Shown: positions 35,707 through 44,542 of the stretch, piece by piece
Position numbering within the stretch: position 1 is the stretch's first letter
Layout of the letters: each line of letters opens with the position of its first letter
Assembly: GCA_944387435.1 (NCBI GenBank)
Contig: CALXEW010000012.1
Coordinates: 1-49,705, forward strand
Direction of reading: 5' to 3'
Source: an uncultured Clostridia bacterium
GTDB lineage: Bacteria > Bacillota > Clostridia > TANB77 > CAG-508
DNA length: 49,705 bases
Notes under the pieces: model-generated
The model's database searches: none
Seen by the model: only the letters and a program-made list of their open reading frames with translations
Told to the model about the DNA's origin: nothing
Program-made: the position numbers and the translations under genes

Positions 35707-36003
35707 CTATAATGATGTTTTTCTTGGTTTTGACTCTGGAGCTGGTGGAATTAATGGAGAATATGACTCACCATCAAATACTTCGACTTCTACTGTTCTT
35801 GTTAAAACATCTGTGTAACTATAGGTTACATTTCTATTATTTTCCTCATATTTTACTACAAAAATATTTGGGTAAGCTTTTTCTATTGTAGCTTCTTTTT
35901 CAAAGGCTTTGCTTCTTCCTAAAGAACCTTTAACAATTATCTTTTGTCCTTCTTTTTGTAAGATATCAGTTTTTAAATTTACTATATCTGACCTACAAAT
36001 CAT
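35707..36003 (-). CDS. veg: Veg family protein
   Basis: A small protein of 98 residues conserved in Firmicutes and linked in B. subtilis to biofilm gene expression and spore germination. It matches the Veg layout: N-terminal SDIVNLKTDILQKEGQKIIVKGSLGRSKAFEKEATIEKAYPN spread over residues 5-46, then VTYSYTDVLTRTVEVEVFDG. The final Pro-rich stretch (LIPPAPESKPRKTSL) is an extension. AAGGTGATAGC precedes the ATG. It has a consensus promoter, as in Bacillus where veg is very strongly transcribed. Its neighbour yabG is also the B. subtilis neighbour. Confidence 0.88.
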   Translation of the reverse strand: MICRSDIVNLKTDILQKEGQKIIVKGSLGRSKAFEKEATIEKAYPNIFVVKYEENNRNVTYSYTDVLTRTVEVEVFDGESYSPLIPPAPESKPRKTSL

Positions 36004-36030
36004 GCTATCACCTTCCCTTAAGATAGCTTG

Positions 36031-36059
36031 ATTATAGCATTTTTAGCGTTTTATGTCAA
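36031..36059 (-). promoter_or_regulatory. Consensus promoter of veg
   Basis: Minus-strand perfect TTGACA (36059-36054), 17 bases and perfect TATAAT (36036-36031), 28 bases before the start codon. Confidence 0.88.
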
Positions 36060-36186
36060 AGAACAGATTTTCTTGTCGAATTCTTATATTCCTTGATTTT
36101 TCAAGCATTCTATAAATCTTTTTCAGCTGTTTTACAACTATATTACATTTATGTTACATAAATATTAAGTTGGTTTATTTTTATAA

Positions 36187-36993
36187 TTACGTTAACTTTT
36201 TTAATTTTCCGTTAGCTCCTATTCCACTCACTCCATCCTTACCATCTCTTAGCTCATATGCTATATCATCAATTGTTATATATTTATATTTTTCAGTTGT
36301 GGCTATTTTTTCAGCTACCAATAATGGATCCATAAAATCTATTAATATTCTTGCAGGCGAAGATGCAAAATTTGCCCCAGCAGATATTAATGCTTCAAAA
36401 TAACTTTGACATGCTCCTGCAAATATTACTAAATTCTTTTGTTTTTCCTTATCATATTTTCTTGCTTCTTTCACTGTCTCTATGAAATATCTGGAATTCC
36501 TGTAATTATAAATGTCATGATACCTGCTTCCTCTTTTTAGCATACCATCATGACCTGTAATTACTAGTATATCAGGATTATATATATCTAATAAACGTCT
36601 AACCACTTTTGGTTGTTTATATTCTGGAATATTTTTTACAATAGCATTCAAACCTACTTTTTTATAATAATTATAAGACTTTTCACTATATTTTCTATCA
36701 CCATCTAAATGAAGTATTTTACCAGATATTATTTTATCATTAGTCCTCTTTTCCTCTGTTGCAAATATTCTTTTTTCCAATCTTTTATTCAATTTATTTA
36801 ATCTTTTTCTTGCTTCTTCTTTGGGTATTATTTCTAAATCATAAATTGGACTATCTGCTTCTATTCTTTCTACTAATCCATTTAATATAGCCACTTTTTC
36901 ATTCGTTTTTTCAATTATATGGCTAACTACAAAATATATATCCTTACCATATGATTTTCTTCCTACTATATCTCCTTTTCTAATTTCTCTCAT
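36187..36993 (-). CDS. yabG: Sporulation-specific protease YabG
   Basis: A cysteine protease that trims spore coat proteins and, in C. difficile, processes the cortex-lytic and bile-salt receptor proteins. The 268-residue sequence has an N-terminal SH3-like domain (REIRKGDIVGRKSYGKDIYF), HLDGD, DILVITGHDGM and the nucleophile region VIFAGACQSYFEALISAGANFASSP. His in GHDG and Cys in GACQS are the likely catalytic pair. AGGTG lies six bases before the ATG at 36993. A GTG nine bases upstream is less likely. Confidence 0.94.
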   Translation of the reverse strand: MREIRKGDIVGRKSYGKDIYFVVSHIIEKTNEKVAILNGLVERIEADSPIYDLEIIPKEEARKRLNKLNKRLEKRIFATEEKRTNDKIISGKILHLDGDRKYSEKSYNYYKKVGLNAIVKNIPEYKQPKVVRRLLDIYNPDILVITGHDGMLKRGSRYHDIYNYRNSRYFIETVKEARKYDKEKQKNLVIFAGACQSYFEALISAGANFASSPARILIDFMDPLLVAEKIATTEKYKYITIDDIAYELRDGKDGVSGIGANGKLKKLT

Positions 36994-37062
36994 AATGTTC
37001 ACCTCATAAAATAGGGCTATTATATTTTATGTCTTATTTTGTAGAAAAGTGATATTTATATT

Positions 37063-37311
37063 TTAATGCCCATATTTTCTTTTTGTAGCCAATCCTCCTC
37101 TTATGTGTCTTTCCGCTTTATTTTCATCTAGAACTACTCTTACCTCTTTTGCTAAAGCTGGATTTATCTTTTTTAATCTCTCCGAAACATCCTTATGGAC
37201 AGTACTTTTACTTATTCCAAATTTTTTAGCTGCTCCTCTTACTGTATCTTTTGTTTCTATAATATAATGTGCGAGTATAACACTACGCTCTTCTATTGAT
37301 ACACTTTTCAT
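37063..37311 (-). CDS. spoIIID: Stage III sporulation protein D
   Basis: A mother-cell transcription factor that modifies the sigma-E regulon. The 82-residue sequence has IEERSVILAHYIIETKDTVR and a helix-turn-helix, AAKKFGISKSTVHKDVSERL, followed by a basic C-terminal helix (HIRGGLATKRKYGH) that contacts the minor groove. The length is typical. AAGGAG precedes the ATG. In many Firmicutes it sits next to mreB or spoIIQ, whereas here it leads into yabG and veg. Confidence 0.96.
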   Translation of the reverse strand: MKSVSIEERSVILAHYIIETKDTVRGAAKKFGISKSTVHKDVSERLKKINPALAKEVRVVLDENKAERHIRGGLATKRKYGH

Positions 37312-37390
37312 ACTGCTCTTTCTCCTTTTATTTCTAGAATGCTTTTGTTTAATTGTATTCCTATTTTTTGATTGTTAGAACTCATATGTA

Positions 37391-37425
37391 ATGCTGTTTT
37401 TCAGGACGGAGTCGAAAAACAGCAT
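37391..37425. repeat. Dispersed palindromic element, copy 2 (inverted)
   Basis: ATGCTGTTTTTC / GAAAAACAGCAT with loop AGGACGGAGTC. It is the reverse complement, with about one difference, of copy 3 at 37483-37516, so the two form an inverted pair. Confidence 0.88.
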
Positions 37426-37429
37426 AAAA

Positions 37430-37461
37430 AAAGAAACATAACCTTAAAGTTATATTTCTCT
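37430..37461. terminator. Hairpin between the paired repeats
   Basis: AGAAAcATAAC and GTTATaTTTCT pair around CTTAAA. A possible terminator for the SNF2 gene on the minus strand. Confidence 0.5.
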
Positions 37462-37482
37462 CTAATATTATATAATTTATTT

Positions 37483-37516
37483 TGCTGTTTTTTGACTCCG
37501 TCCTGAAAAACAGCAT
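37483..37516. repeat. Dispersed palindromic element, copy 3
   Basis: TGCTGTTTTTTGACTCCGTCC followed by TGAAAAACAGCAT, just downstream of the SNF2 stop codon. Confidence 0.88.
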
Positions 37517-37526
37517 TAAACAGCAA

Positions 37527-40500
37527 TTATGCAAATAAATCCAAAATTTCTTCTTTTGACATCTTGTTTATAAATGTTTCTTTTGTTGAAAGAATATCTT
37601 TATAAAGCTTTTCTTTTCTTTCTTGCATCTTATTTATTTTTTCTTCTATAGAATTACTCGTAATTAACTTATATACTTGAACACTATTTTTTTGTCCTAT
37701 TCTATAAGCCCTGTCTGTTGCCTGATTTTCATTAGACACATTCCACCAAGGGTCATAATGAATCACTACATCTGCTGATGTTAAGTTAAGTCCTGTTCCA
37801 CCTGCTTTTAATGAAATTAAAAATACTTTTATTTCATTATTATTATTAAATTCATCGACCATCTCTATTCTATCATTTACAGGTGTACTTCCTATTAGTT
37901 TTAAATGTTTTATCTTTTTCTTATCTAATTCTTTTTCTATTATTTGGAACATAGATGTATAACTTGAAAATAGTAATATCTTATGACCTGACTCTATTGC
38001 ATCTGTAACTAAATCCATACATTGATTTAGCTTGCCACTACCACCTTTATAGTTTTCAATAAAAAGACTTGGATGACAACAAATTTGTCTTAATCTTGTA
38101 AGTAACATTAATATTTTAAATTTACTTTTTTCAAAGCTATTATCATTTAATTCTTCTGCAATTTCTTTTTTAGTTTGTGCTAAATATGATAAATATATTT
38201 TTTCTTGTTCTTCTTCCATTTCATTTTTCATAACTGTAATATTCTTATCAGGTAATTCTGTTAAAACATCTTTTTTAACTCTTCTTAAGACAAATGGACT
38301 AATTAATCTTTTTAGTCTCTCTAATGCTTCTTTATCTTCATATTTAAGTATTGGCTCTTCAAACTTTTTCTTGAATTTGCTATATCTATACAAATATCCA
38401 GGCATTATAAAGTCAAATATAGACCATAATTCTGCTACAGAGTTTTCTATTGGCGTTCCTGTTAAAGCAAATTTAGTTTCACCATTTAAACTTTTTAATG
38501 AGGTTGCATTTTGTGTTGTTGAATTTTTTATATATTGTGCTTCATCTGCAATTATTAATTTAAAGTTTTTATCCTCATAATTTTCTACATCTCTTTTTAA
38601 CAAATCATAAGATGTAATTAGTAAATCATAATCTTTATAATGTTCTAGTTTTTCTTTTCTTTCTTTTGCTGTTCCCTTTACTATTAATACCTTTATTGAA
38701 TGGCACCACTTTTCAATCTCTGCTTTCCAGTTAAGTACTAATGTACTTGGGCAAACTACTATTGATGTTGCTTTTTCTTTAGTTTTTATTTCTGATTTTA
38801 ACACTGCTATAATTTGAAGTGTTTTTCCGAAGCCCCATATCGTCTGCTAATATTCCACCAAGTTTATATTTTTCTAATGTTTTAAGCCATCTATATCCTA
38901 CTTTTTGGTAATCTCTTAATTTATTTTCAAAGTCTTTGTCTATTTTTATATTTTCTGAAACTTCTGAGTTCTCTATTCCATTTACAATCTTTGTAAACTA
39001 CTCATTCTTAGATACTGCAATATCTTTATTAGAATCCATTAATTTTTCCAAATATAAACTTCTATTTATTGGAAGATTAACTTTTCCTTCCGTTACTTTA
39101 CTATAATCTATATCCAAAGTTTCTTCCATTTCTTCTAATAAATTTAAATTCTCATCATTACTTAAATCTAAAAAATTTCCATCTTTTAATTTATAATATT
39201 TCTTTTTTAATCTATAATTTTTTAAAATATCTTTTATTTCATTAATATCTATATTTATTTTAGAAAAGTCTAGTTCTAATAGTCCGTTATCTATTTTTAT
39301 CCCTATATTCGAAATCTTTGGTTTCATTATTTGTTTATTTTTGAATTTATCTGTTGCAAACACTTCAAATTCATTGAAATAGCTATTAATTTTTTGAGAT
39401 AAAAAGTCATAAATAGAGTCTTGATCTTTCATAATAAACTCTTTTCTTCCAGAAACAAACTCAAATCCATCCATAAATATCCTTTTTATTACTTCCGCTT
39501 CGTCTGGAACATTTCTTGTTATATTATTTTCTTTAATTAACTGTTTATAATTATTTTCTAAAACATTAAACTCACAATTTTTATAGACAAATCTTAATTC
39601 AAGCAAAATATTCCCTCTATCATCTACGTCTAATAATATTTTAGATGATAGTTGATTCACAATTAATCCTTCTTTTGCTATTTCTTCTGGTAAGTCTACT
39701 TTTACGTATTTAATTTTAGGTAGAACATATTGTTCAAAATCTTTTAGTTTATCTTTAGGAATTAGAATTTCCTCAGCCATTTTAAATAAGTCAAATATTT
39801 CTAAAAGTTCTTTTTCCATTGTATATATTTTATTTTTATAAAAAATATGTATCTTACTCTGTGACAATAAAACCATATACTCTTTGATATTTAGTTTTAA
39901 AACATATTCTTCACTTTCTTTCTCATCTTCCCAAAAACTATAATTGGGTATCATAGCCTTTTCTTTTTTTAATATCGCTGAAATATTTAATTTTTCATCT
40001 GTAAATTTATATATTTCATCTTTTCCATAATGTACTTGTAGTGAAATTTCTTTATTTTTATTCATTTTAAGAAATTCATCAATATCTTCTCCTGATATCT
40101 AAATAAATTTTCCTAAAAAACTTTCATGACTATAATATCTTCCATAATAGCTATTATAATTGTTATATTTATCGCTATATTCTGCAATTTTGGCATATTT
40201 TATTATAAGATCAAATATCCATTTAGAATCTTCTTCAAAATTTTCTCTTTTAGGAATAAGAGTTAATTGTTTTCCATAATAAATTTCGGTTTCATTTTTA
40301 TATGCTTCATAAAACTCATCTATATTACCTAGAACATACATTCTTTTTTGTCCTATTTTAAAAGACAATTGTATAGTTTCATTATCTCTCAATTCCATAA
40401 AATATTCTAGTTTTACAGATATCGCAAGCTCACTTGTTTTACTATTATTTCTTTGCTCATTTGCTTCTAGATAAATTTCAGGCAAATTAAGTGTAGTTAT

Positions 40501-40992
40501 ATTCTTCTTATTTGAATTCTTCTTGTACCACTCTATTGTACGTAAAGTATCAGAATATTTTCTTTCGTACTCACGTCTCTTTCTTTCTTCTTCTCTCTTT
40601 CTTTTTATTTCTTCTAACCTTTTTTTCTCTTCTTCTTCTCTTTTCTTTTGAAGTTTCTTTCGTCCTTCTTTTGTAGTTGCATAATGTGGCTCTATTACTT
40701 CCATTGATGTTGCAATTATATGTTTACACAAATTACCATTATTATAATCTGCACAAGTACAAGTACTTTCTTTTATCGTATTACCACTTATCTTTAAAGT
40801 TGTAGTATACATATCATAATTTCCATTTACTGATGCTTTTATATAATAATTTGTATCATCTTTTTTATCAACACTTGTAATTTCAACTAATCCTTCATCA
40901 TATATGTTTCTTCCTCTTCTGTATCTACCAGTATCGTATCTTCTGGTAAATGAAAGTGTTTCATAATTTAAATCTGTTACATCAATTATCAT
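37527..40992 (-). CDS. SWIM/SNF2 helicase gene, interrupted by two TAG codons and one CGGA shift
   Basis: Three consecutive pieces together encode one SWIM-zinc-finger SNF2 ATPase of about 1,150 residues. Piece 1 has the SWIM motif CTCADYNNGNLCKH and a charged coiled coil. It ends at TAG 40099-40101, and the same frame continues (ISGEDIDEFLKM) into piece 2. Piece 2 is the helicase-associated domain ending at TAG 38998-39000, and again the same frame continues (FTKIVNGIEN) to the helicase start GGILADDMGL. There CTT CGG AAA occurs (38829-38827). Skipping C gives GLGKT, completing the invariant Walker A. The rest has ADEAQYIKN and the final motif ATDRAYRIGQKNSVQVYKL. No other stops or shifts occur in 3.4 kb. 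It is either a young pseudogene or a heavily recoded gene. Confidence 0.75.
38826..38829 (-). other. CGGA +1 frameshift site in the SNF2 Walker A motif
   Basis: GGG CTT CGG AAA AAC in the upstream frame. DDMGL-GKTLQIIAV is restored if C38829 is skipped. The Gly is the invariant P-loop residue of SNF2 proteins, which fixes the shift position to this tetranucleotide. Confidence 0.92.
38998..39000 (-). other. In-frame TAG in the SNF2 gene (second)
   Basis: AAT GAG TAG TTT ACA. The reading frame and family similarity continue on both sides without a gap. Confidence 0.75.
40099..40101 (-). other. In-frame TAG in the SNF2 gene (first)
   Basis: TTT ATT TAG ATA TCA. The downstream in-frame sequence ISGEDIDEFLKMNKNKEI fits the usual SNF2-associated domain. 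The alternative ATG start for piece 2 (40065) has no good Shine-Dalgarno (TTCTTAAA before ATG). Confidence 0.7.
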
Positions 40993-41046
40993 ATGTTTTA
41001 CTCCTCTTACTACTTTTTCTTTTTTATTTTTATGTAGTAACTTATT

Positions 41047-41437
41047 TTATACTTTTTCTTTTTGATTTTCTCTCATTACTTTTTCATAATCATAAAATAC
41101 ACTTGAATATCTTTTTTCTACTCCGTTCTTTTCCAAATTTTGAAAATCTTAATTTTGTCTTTTTCCCTTTTCCCCATTTTTTATAATATGTAGTGTTTAT
41201 TTTTAAGTTTTTTTCTCTTGCATATCTAAATATTTCATCAATTGTTTTTGATAATTTTCCTAAGCTTCCTTTAAATACTCTCTCTAAATAATCTATTTGT
41301 CCTTTTCTCCATTTTTCGTAATCTTTAACATCTAATATTCCTAAATCTATAAATACATCCACAACTGACACAACTTTTTTCTTGTATAACAATTCGCTCA
41401 TTGAACTTCTTATTTTCTTTACTCTATCCTTAGTCAT
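41047..41437 (-). CDS. Conserved hypothetical protein, interrupted by a CGGA +1 shift
   Basis: Function unknown. The protein is soluble, helical and basic. The first 104 codons give VVDVFIDLGILDVKDYEKWRKG, YLERVFKGSLGKLSKTI, then YYKKWGKGKKTKLRFSKFG. At 41125-41123 the frame reads GAA CGG AGT. In zero frame it ends 11 residues later (SRKKIFKCIL). Skipping C gives GGA GTA GAA and the tail GVEKRYSSVFYDYEKVM to a TAA at 41047, total 129 residues. Relatives I recall end in a segment like FSKTGxxxIExxYATHY, which fits the shifted tail and not the zero-frame one. The break was not obvious from the ORF and was found by looking for CGG. Confidence 0.7.
41122..41125 (-). other. CGGA +1 frameshift site in the 129-residue gene
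   Basis: GAA CGG AGT AGA in the upstream frame. The alternative is GAA-GGA-GTA-GAA. Here the preceding codon GAA has no slippery character. Confidence 0.7.
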
Positions 41438-41458
41438 TAATTTTACTTTCCTTTTATT

Positions 41459-42160
41459 TTATATTTCTATCGTTCCTCTTTTTTCTTTCCACTTTTTATA
41501 TAATTCTTCATACTTTTCTTTATTTTTTATATCTCCAATACTCTCATAATGTTTTATTAGCTCATCATAACCAAAATCAGTAATTAGAATATGGTTATTT
41601 TCTTCGGCTAAATCTATTACTTCTGCAAGTTTTTCAAAATCAGGTTTATAATACATATACCAATTTTGCATACACATATAAGGCTCATCTTCATCTGGAT
41701 TTTCTTTTAAATAATCTAATAGCATTTTTTTTGCTCTTTCTTCTTTTCCAATTCTAAAAGAACTATCTGCAAATTCTACTAAAAGAGTTATTGAAAGTTC
41801 TTTATCTAATTTAATATTTTCACTTATTTTTCTTAAAGCTTTTTCTTCTTCTTTTAAAGCTTCATTATTAAATTCACCATAATATTGTGCTAATTCTATA
41901 TAATCCTCTATCATTTCGCTAGCACTCTTATCATATCTTTTTAACATTTCATCTACCACTTTTATATCTTTTGTATCTTTTTCTTTTAATATCTCTATTA
42001 TTACATCTATTAGCTTTTTAAAATATTCTAATATTTTTTTATCAACAATACTTAAAGTTTGCATTGTTCCAAATTTATAAGCTGATGTAGTTTGCATAGC
42101 CATGCTGTCTATTTGTTCGTCTAATCTAATTATTTTCTCAATATTTTTATCCATATTCAT
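41459..42160 (-). CDS. Hypothetical helical (TPR-like) protein
   Basis: 233 residues, acidic and entirely helical in appearance, without membrane segments. The C-terminal half has helix-turn-helix units resembling tetratricopeptide repeats (LADSSFRIGKEERAK-type pattern, LLDYLKENPDEDEPYMCMQNWY, LIKHYESIGDIKNKEKYEEL). I do not recognise a named family. It follows the SEC-C gene by nine bases and precedes the 129-residue gene, in one minus-strand run. The two neighbours suggest a shared but unknown role. Confidence 0.65.
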   Translation of the reverse strand: MNMDKNIEKIIRLDEQIDSMAMQTTSAYKFGTMQTLSIVDKKILEYFKKLIDVIIEILKEKDTKDIKVVDEMLKRYDKSASEMIEDYIELAQYYGEFNNEALKEEEKALRKISENIKLDKELSITLLVEFADSSFRIGKEERAKKMLLDYLKENPDEDEPYMCMQNWYMYYKPDFEKLAEVIDLAEENNHILITDFGYDELIKHYESIGDIKNKEKYEELYKKWKEKRGTIEI

Positions 42161-42169
42161 TTTCTCCTT

Positions 42170-43024
42170 TTATATTTCATTTATTCTCATTCTATTTCCT
42201 TTGTCATCCTTTTGATATTCATTATATAATTCTAAAAACCTGACTAATTCTTCTTTTGGATCATATTTCTTTTTATTTTCCTTTATCCAATTTTTGATAA
42301 ATTTATCTGTTTTTTCAAATATAAGTCCAACTCCTGTTCCAAAGCTAATATTATTATAAGTTATAATTCTATTGTATAAATAAAATTTATCATTATTTGG
42401 GCTTCCACTCAAAGCTATATCTGTTATGCAGTACTCTTCATTACTTAAAACATTATTTAAATATACTTGTCCATTTTTTTCATCGTTTTTTGTTATCTCA
42501 AATAATCCTGCTTTTGAATTCAACATAGCATTTAAAAATTCTACTTTTTCTGGTTTTCTAAATTTATGTTTTTCCAAATACTCTTCTGTTATACAATTTG
42601 CTGTACTAGAATTTTTATATATTAAAATGTTGAGCAATGCTTGCTGTCCTAATTGTGTTGTTGTGTCAAAAGAGGTATTCATATATTTTATATTTTCTAA
42701 ATTTATTTTTTCTTTTACACCTTCCAAATTAAATTTAGGTTCAAATTTTCCTTCTTCATAATAATTAAACATATTGTCTATAATCTCTCCGTGCAATTTT
42801 CTTATTTTTTTATATTCTTTTATATGTGGTTCATCCTTTAATATAAAATCTCTCATCCCATTAATTATATTATACATAAGGTCTTCGTCTTCTAACAGAT
42901 TTTCCAATGCATTATTTTTTAAACCTACTTTTAATTCTTCAAGTTCACTTTCTTTATTCATATGACACTTTTTATACTTTTTTCCGCTACCACAAGGGCA
43001 CAACTCATTTCTTCCTACTTTCAT
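42170..43024 (-). CDS. SEC-C motif-containing protein
   Basis: 284 residues. The N-terminus is a SEC-C zinc module (GRNELCPCGSGKKYKKCH) of the kind found at the end of SecA. The rest is an uncharacterised helical domain with a strand-rich segment near residues 185-230 (VYLNNVLSNEEYCITDIALSGS). Function unknown. SEC-C proteins often contact ribosomes or SecB-like partners, but nothing here shows that. It has an ATG start and is first of a three-gene run with the TPR-like and 129-residue genes. A dispersed palindrome lies just upstream. Confidence 0.75.
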   Translation of the reverse strand: MKVGRNELCPCGSGKKYKKCHMNKESELEELKVGLKNNALENLLEDEDLMYNIINGMRDFILKDEPHIKEYKKIRKLHGEIIDNMFNYYEEGKFEPKFNLEGVKEKINLENIKYMNTSFDTTTQLGQQALLNILIYKNSSTANCITEEYLEKHKFRKPEKVEFLNAMLNSKAGLFEITKNDEKNGQVYLNNVLSNEEYCITDIALSGSPNNDKFYLYNRIITYNNISFGTGVGLIFEKTDKFIKNWIKENKKKYDPKEELVRFLELYNEYQKDDKGNRMRINEI

Positions 43025-43047
43025 AACTTTTACACTTCTTCACTTTT

Positions 43048-43083
43048 ATGCTGTTTTTTGACCCCGTCCCAAAAAAACAACAT
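43048..43083. repeat. Dispersed palindromic element, copy 4
   Basis: ATGCTGTTTTTTGACCCCGTCC followed by CAAAAAAACAACAT. The stem is slightly degenerate relative to the other copies. It lies between two minus-strand genes, where it may act as a terminator. Confidence 0.8.
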
Positions 43084-43730
43084 TACTTTACATTTTTTGC
43101 ATTATTATAAATTCTATCTAAAAATTCATCTGGATATGCTTTATCTAAGAATACGTCTAAATCATTTTTAGGTGGTATTCGCTCTCTTCTTTCTTGTTGT
43201 CTATTTACAGCTAATATTGATATTGTAATATCAAAAGTCATAAACAATACCATAAATACTGTCAATACTCTAATGCTCTTTTTATAAATCAATGGTTCTA
43301 TTTTTTGAAGCCAAGGATATACGATTTTTAAGAAAGCTACCCCTATTATTCCCCAATATACACAATAAAGAAGACATATTCTTCCGTTTAGATTAAGGAA
43401 AAATTTACTATAATCCCAAGAAATTGTACCAAAAAATATTTCTTGGAAAAATGAGCATAAATATTCTAAAACTCCTCCCATTATTGCACCTGCAAAAAAT
43501 GCATCTTTGGGTTCTTTATATTTAGTAATTAAAAAATAATATGCAACTGCTCCCATCCCATATACTTGTATAAATGGTCCATATATTAGCCCTTGTCTAA
43601 TTACTAGAGTTCTTGTATATACTGTCGAATACAACATCTCAATTACAAAACCAAATACACTTCCTATAAGAAAAATCCAAAATATCTTTATTATAAAATT
43701 AATTAATCTTGCTATTTTACTTTCCTTCAT
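43083..43730 (-). CDS. CmpB-type putative ABC transporter permease (PF06541)
   Basis: A membrane protein of 215 residues with five or six hydrophobic segments. It matches the CmpB/PF06541 family: GSVFGFVIEMLYS, GLIYGPFIQVYGMGAV, GVLEYLCSFFQE, then the signature WDYSKFFLNLNGRICLLYCVYWG. No ABC ATPase is adjacent, and despite the family name a transport role is not shown. It overlaps the end of tcdA by 14 bases, so the two are coupled. Confidence 0.82.
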   Translation of the reverse strand: MKESKIARLINFIIKIFWIFLIGSVFGFVIEMLYSTVYTRTLVIRQGLIYGPFIQVYGMGAVAYYFLITKYKEPKDAFFAGAIMGGVLEYLCSFFQEIFFGTISWDYSKFFLNLNGRICLLYCVYWGIIGVAFLKIVYPWLQKIEPLIYKKSIRVLTVFMVLFMTFDITISILAVNRQQERRERIPPKNDLDVFLDKAYPDEFLDRIYNNAKNVK

Positions 43731-44418
43731 CTATTTCCTCTATTTTTATAATATCTTTTATTACTTCTCCTGCAATTATTAACCCACATACTGATGGCAC
43801 ATATGAAATACTTGCAGGTGTATGTCCTTTAATTACTGGCTCTTCTTTTGAATAAACAACTTTAACATCTTTTATATTTCTTTTTCTTAATTCTTTTCTT
43901 ATTGTTCTTGCTAATGGACATATATCTGTCTTATTAATATCTGTTACTTCAAACTTCGTCGCATCTAATTTATTTCCTGCTCCCATTGCTGATATAACAG
44001 GAACTCCTTTTTTCTTTGCTCTTTCAATTATATTAACTTTTGTTTTAACCGTATCCACCGCATCTATTACATATGAATAGCTTTCATCTATTAAATTTTC
44101 TTCTTCAAATTCCAAACTTTTAGGATTGTATGTTTCTACATTTTCTTGTGGATTTATTTCTAAAATCCTTTCTTTCATAACTTCTATTTTACTTTTTCCT
44201 ACTGTATTTACATTGCTATGTATTTGTCTATTTATATTAGTTATAGATATATTATCCGGATCTACTAATACTAAGTTACCTATTCCAGCTCTTACTAAAC
44301 CTTCTACTGCAAATGAGCCCACTCCTCCTATTCCATATATAATTACTTTTGCATTCTTCAATTTTTCTAAAGCATCTTTCCCTATTAGTTTTTCAGTTCT
44401 ATCTTTCCACTCTTCCAT
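43717..44418 (-). CDS. tcdA: tRNA threonylcarbamoyladenosine dehydratase
   Basis: An E1/ThiF-like enzyme that uses ATP to cyclise t6A37 of tRNAs to ct6A, stabilising decoding of ANN codons. The 233-residue protein has the nucleotide motif YGIGGVGSFAVEGLVRAGIG, the Arg/Asn finger in TNINRQIHS, VIDAVDTVKTK, and Cys in DICPLAR. PASISYVPSVCGLIIAGEV closes the fold. It is transcribed divergently from the FAD oxidoreductase. Confidence 0.92.
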   Translation of the reverse strand: MEEWKDRTEKLIGKDALEKLKNAKVIIYGIGGVGSFAVEGLVRAGIGNLVLVDPDNISITNINRQIHSNVNTVGKSKIEVMKERILEINPQENVETYNPKSLEFEEENLIDESYSYVIDAVDTVKTKVNIIERAKKKGVPVISAMGAGNKLDATKFEVTDINKTDICPLARTIRKELRKRNIKDVKVVYSKEEPVIKGHTPASISYVPSVCGLIIAGEVIKDIIKIEEIDEGK

Positions 44419-44471
44419 TTAACTTTATCCTTTTATTACTCTTTTTATTTTCCTTTTTCTCATTTTGAATT

Positions 44472-44504
44472 ATTATAGCATATAAATTAAAACTATGCTA
44501 TAAT
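44472..44504. promoter_or_regulatory. Inverted repeat with divergent -10 elements
   Basis: ATTATAGCATA and TATGCTATAAT form an 11-bp inverted repeat around 11 bases, giving a TATAAT on each strand facing away, between tcdA and the FAD gene. Clear -35 boxes are lacking, so it may be an operator, a pair of weak promoters, or both. Confidence 0.45.
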
Positions 44505-44542
44505 AGTTATATATTTTCTTTAAATTATTGGGAGAGTAAGAT

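Noticed and set aside
38998..40101. Global reassignment of TAG to an amino acid
   Set aside because: glmS, rpsI, clpE and the NlpC/P60 gene end in TAG exactly at their canonical C-termini.
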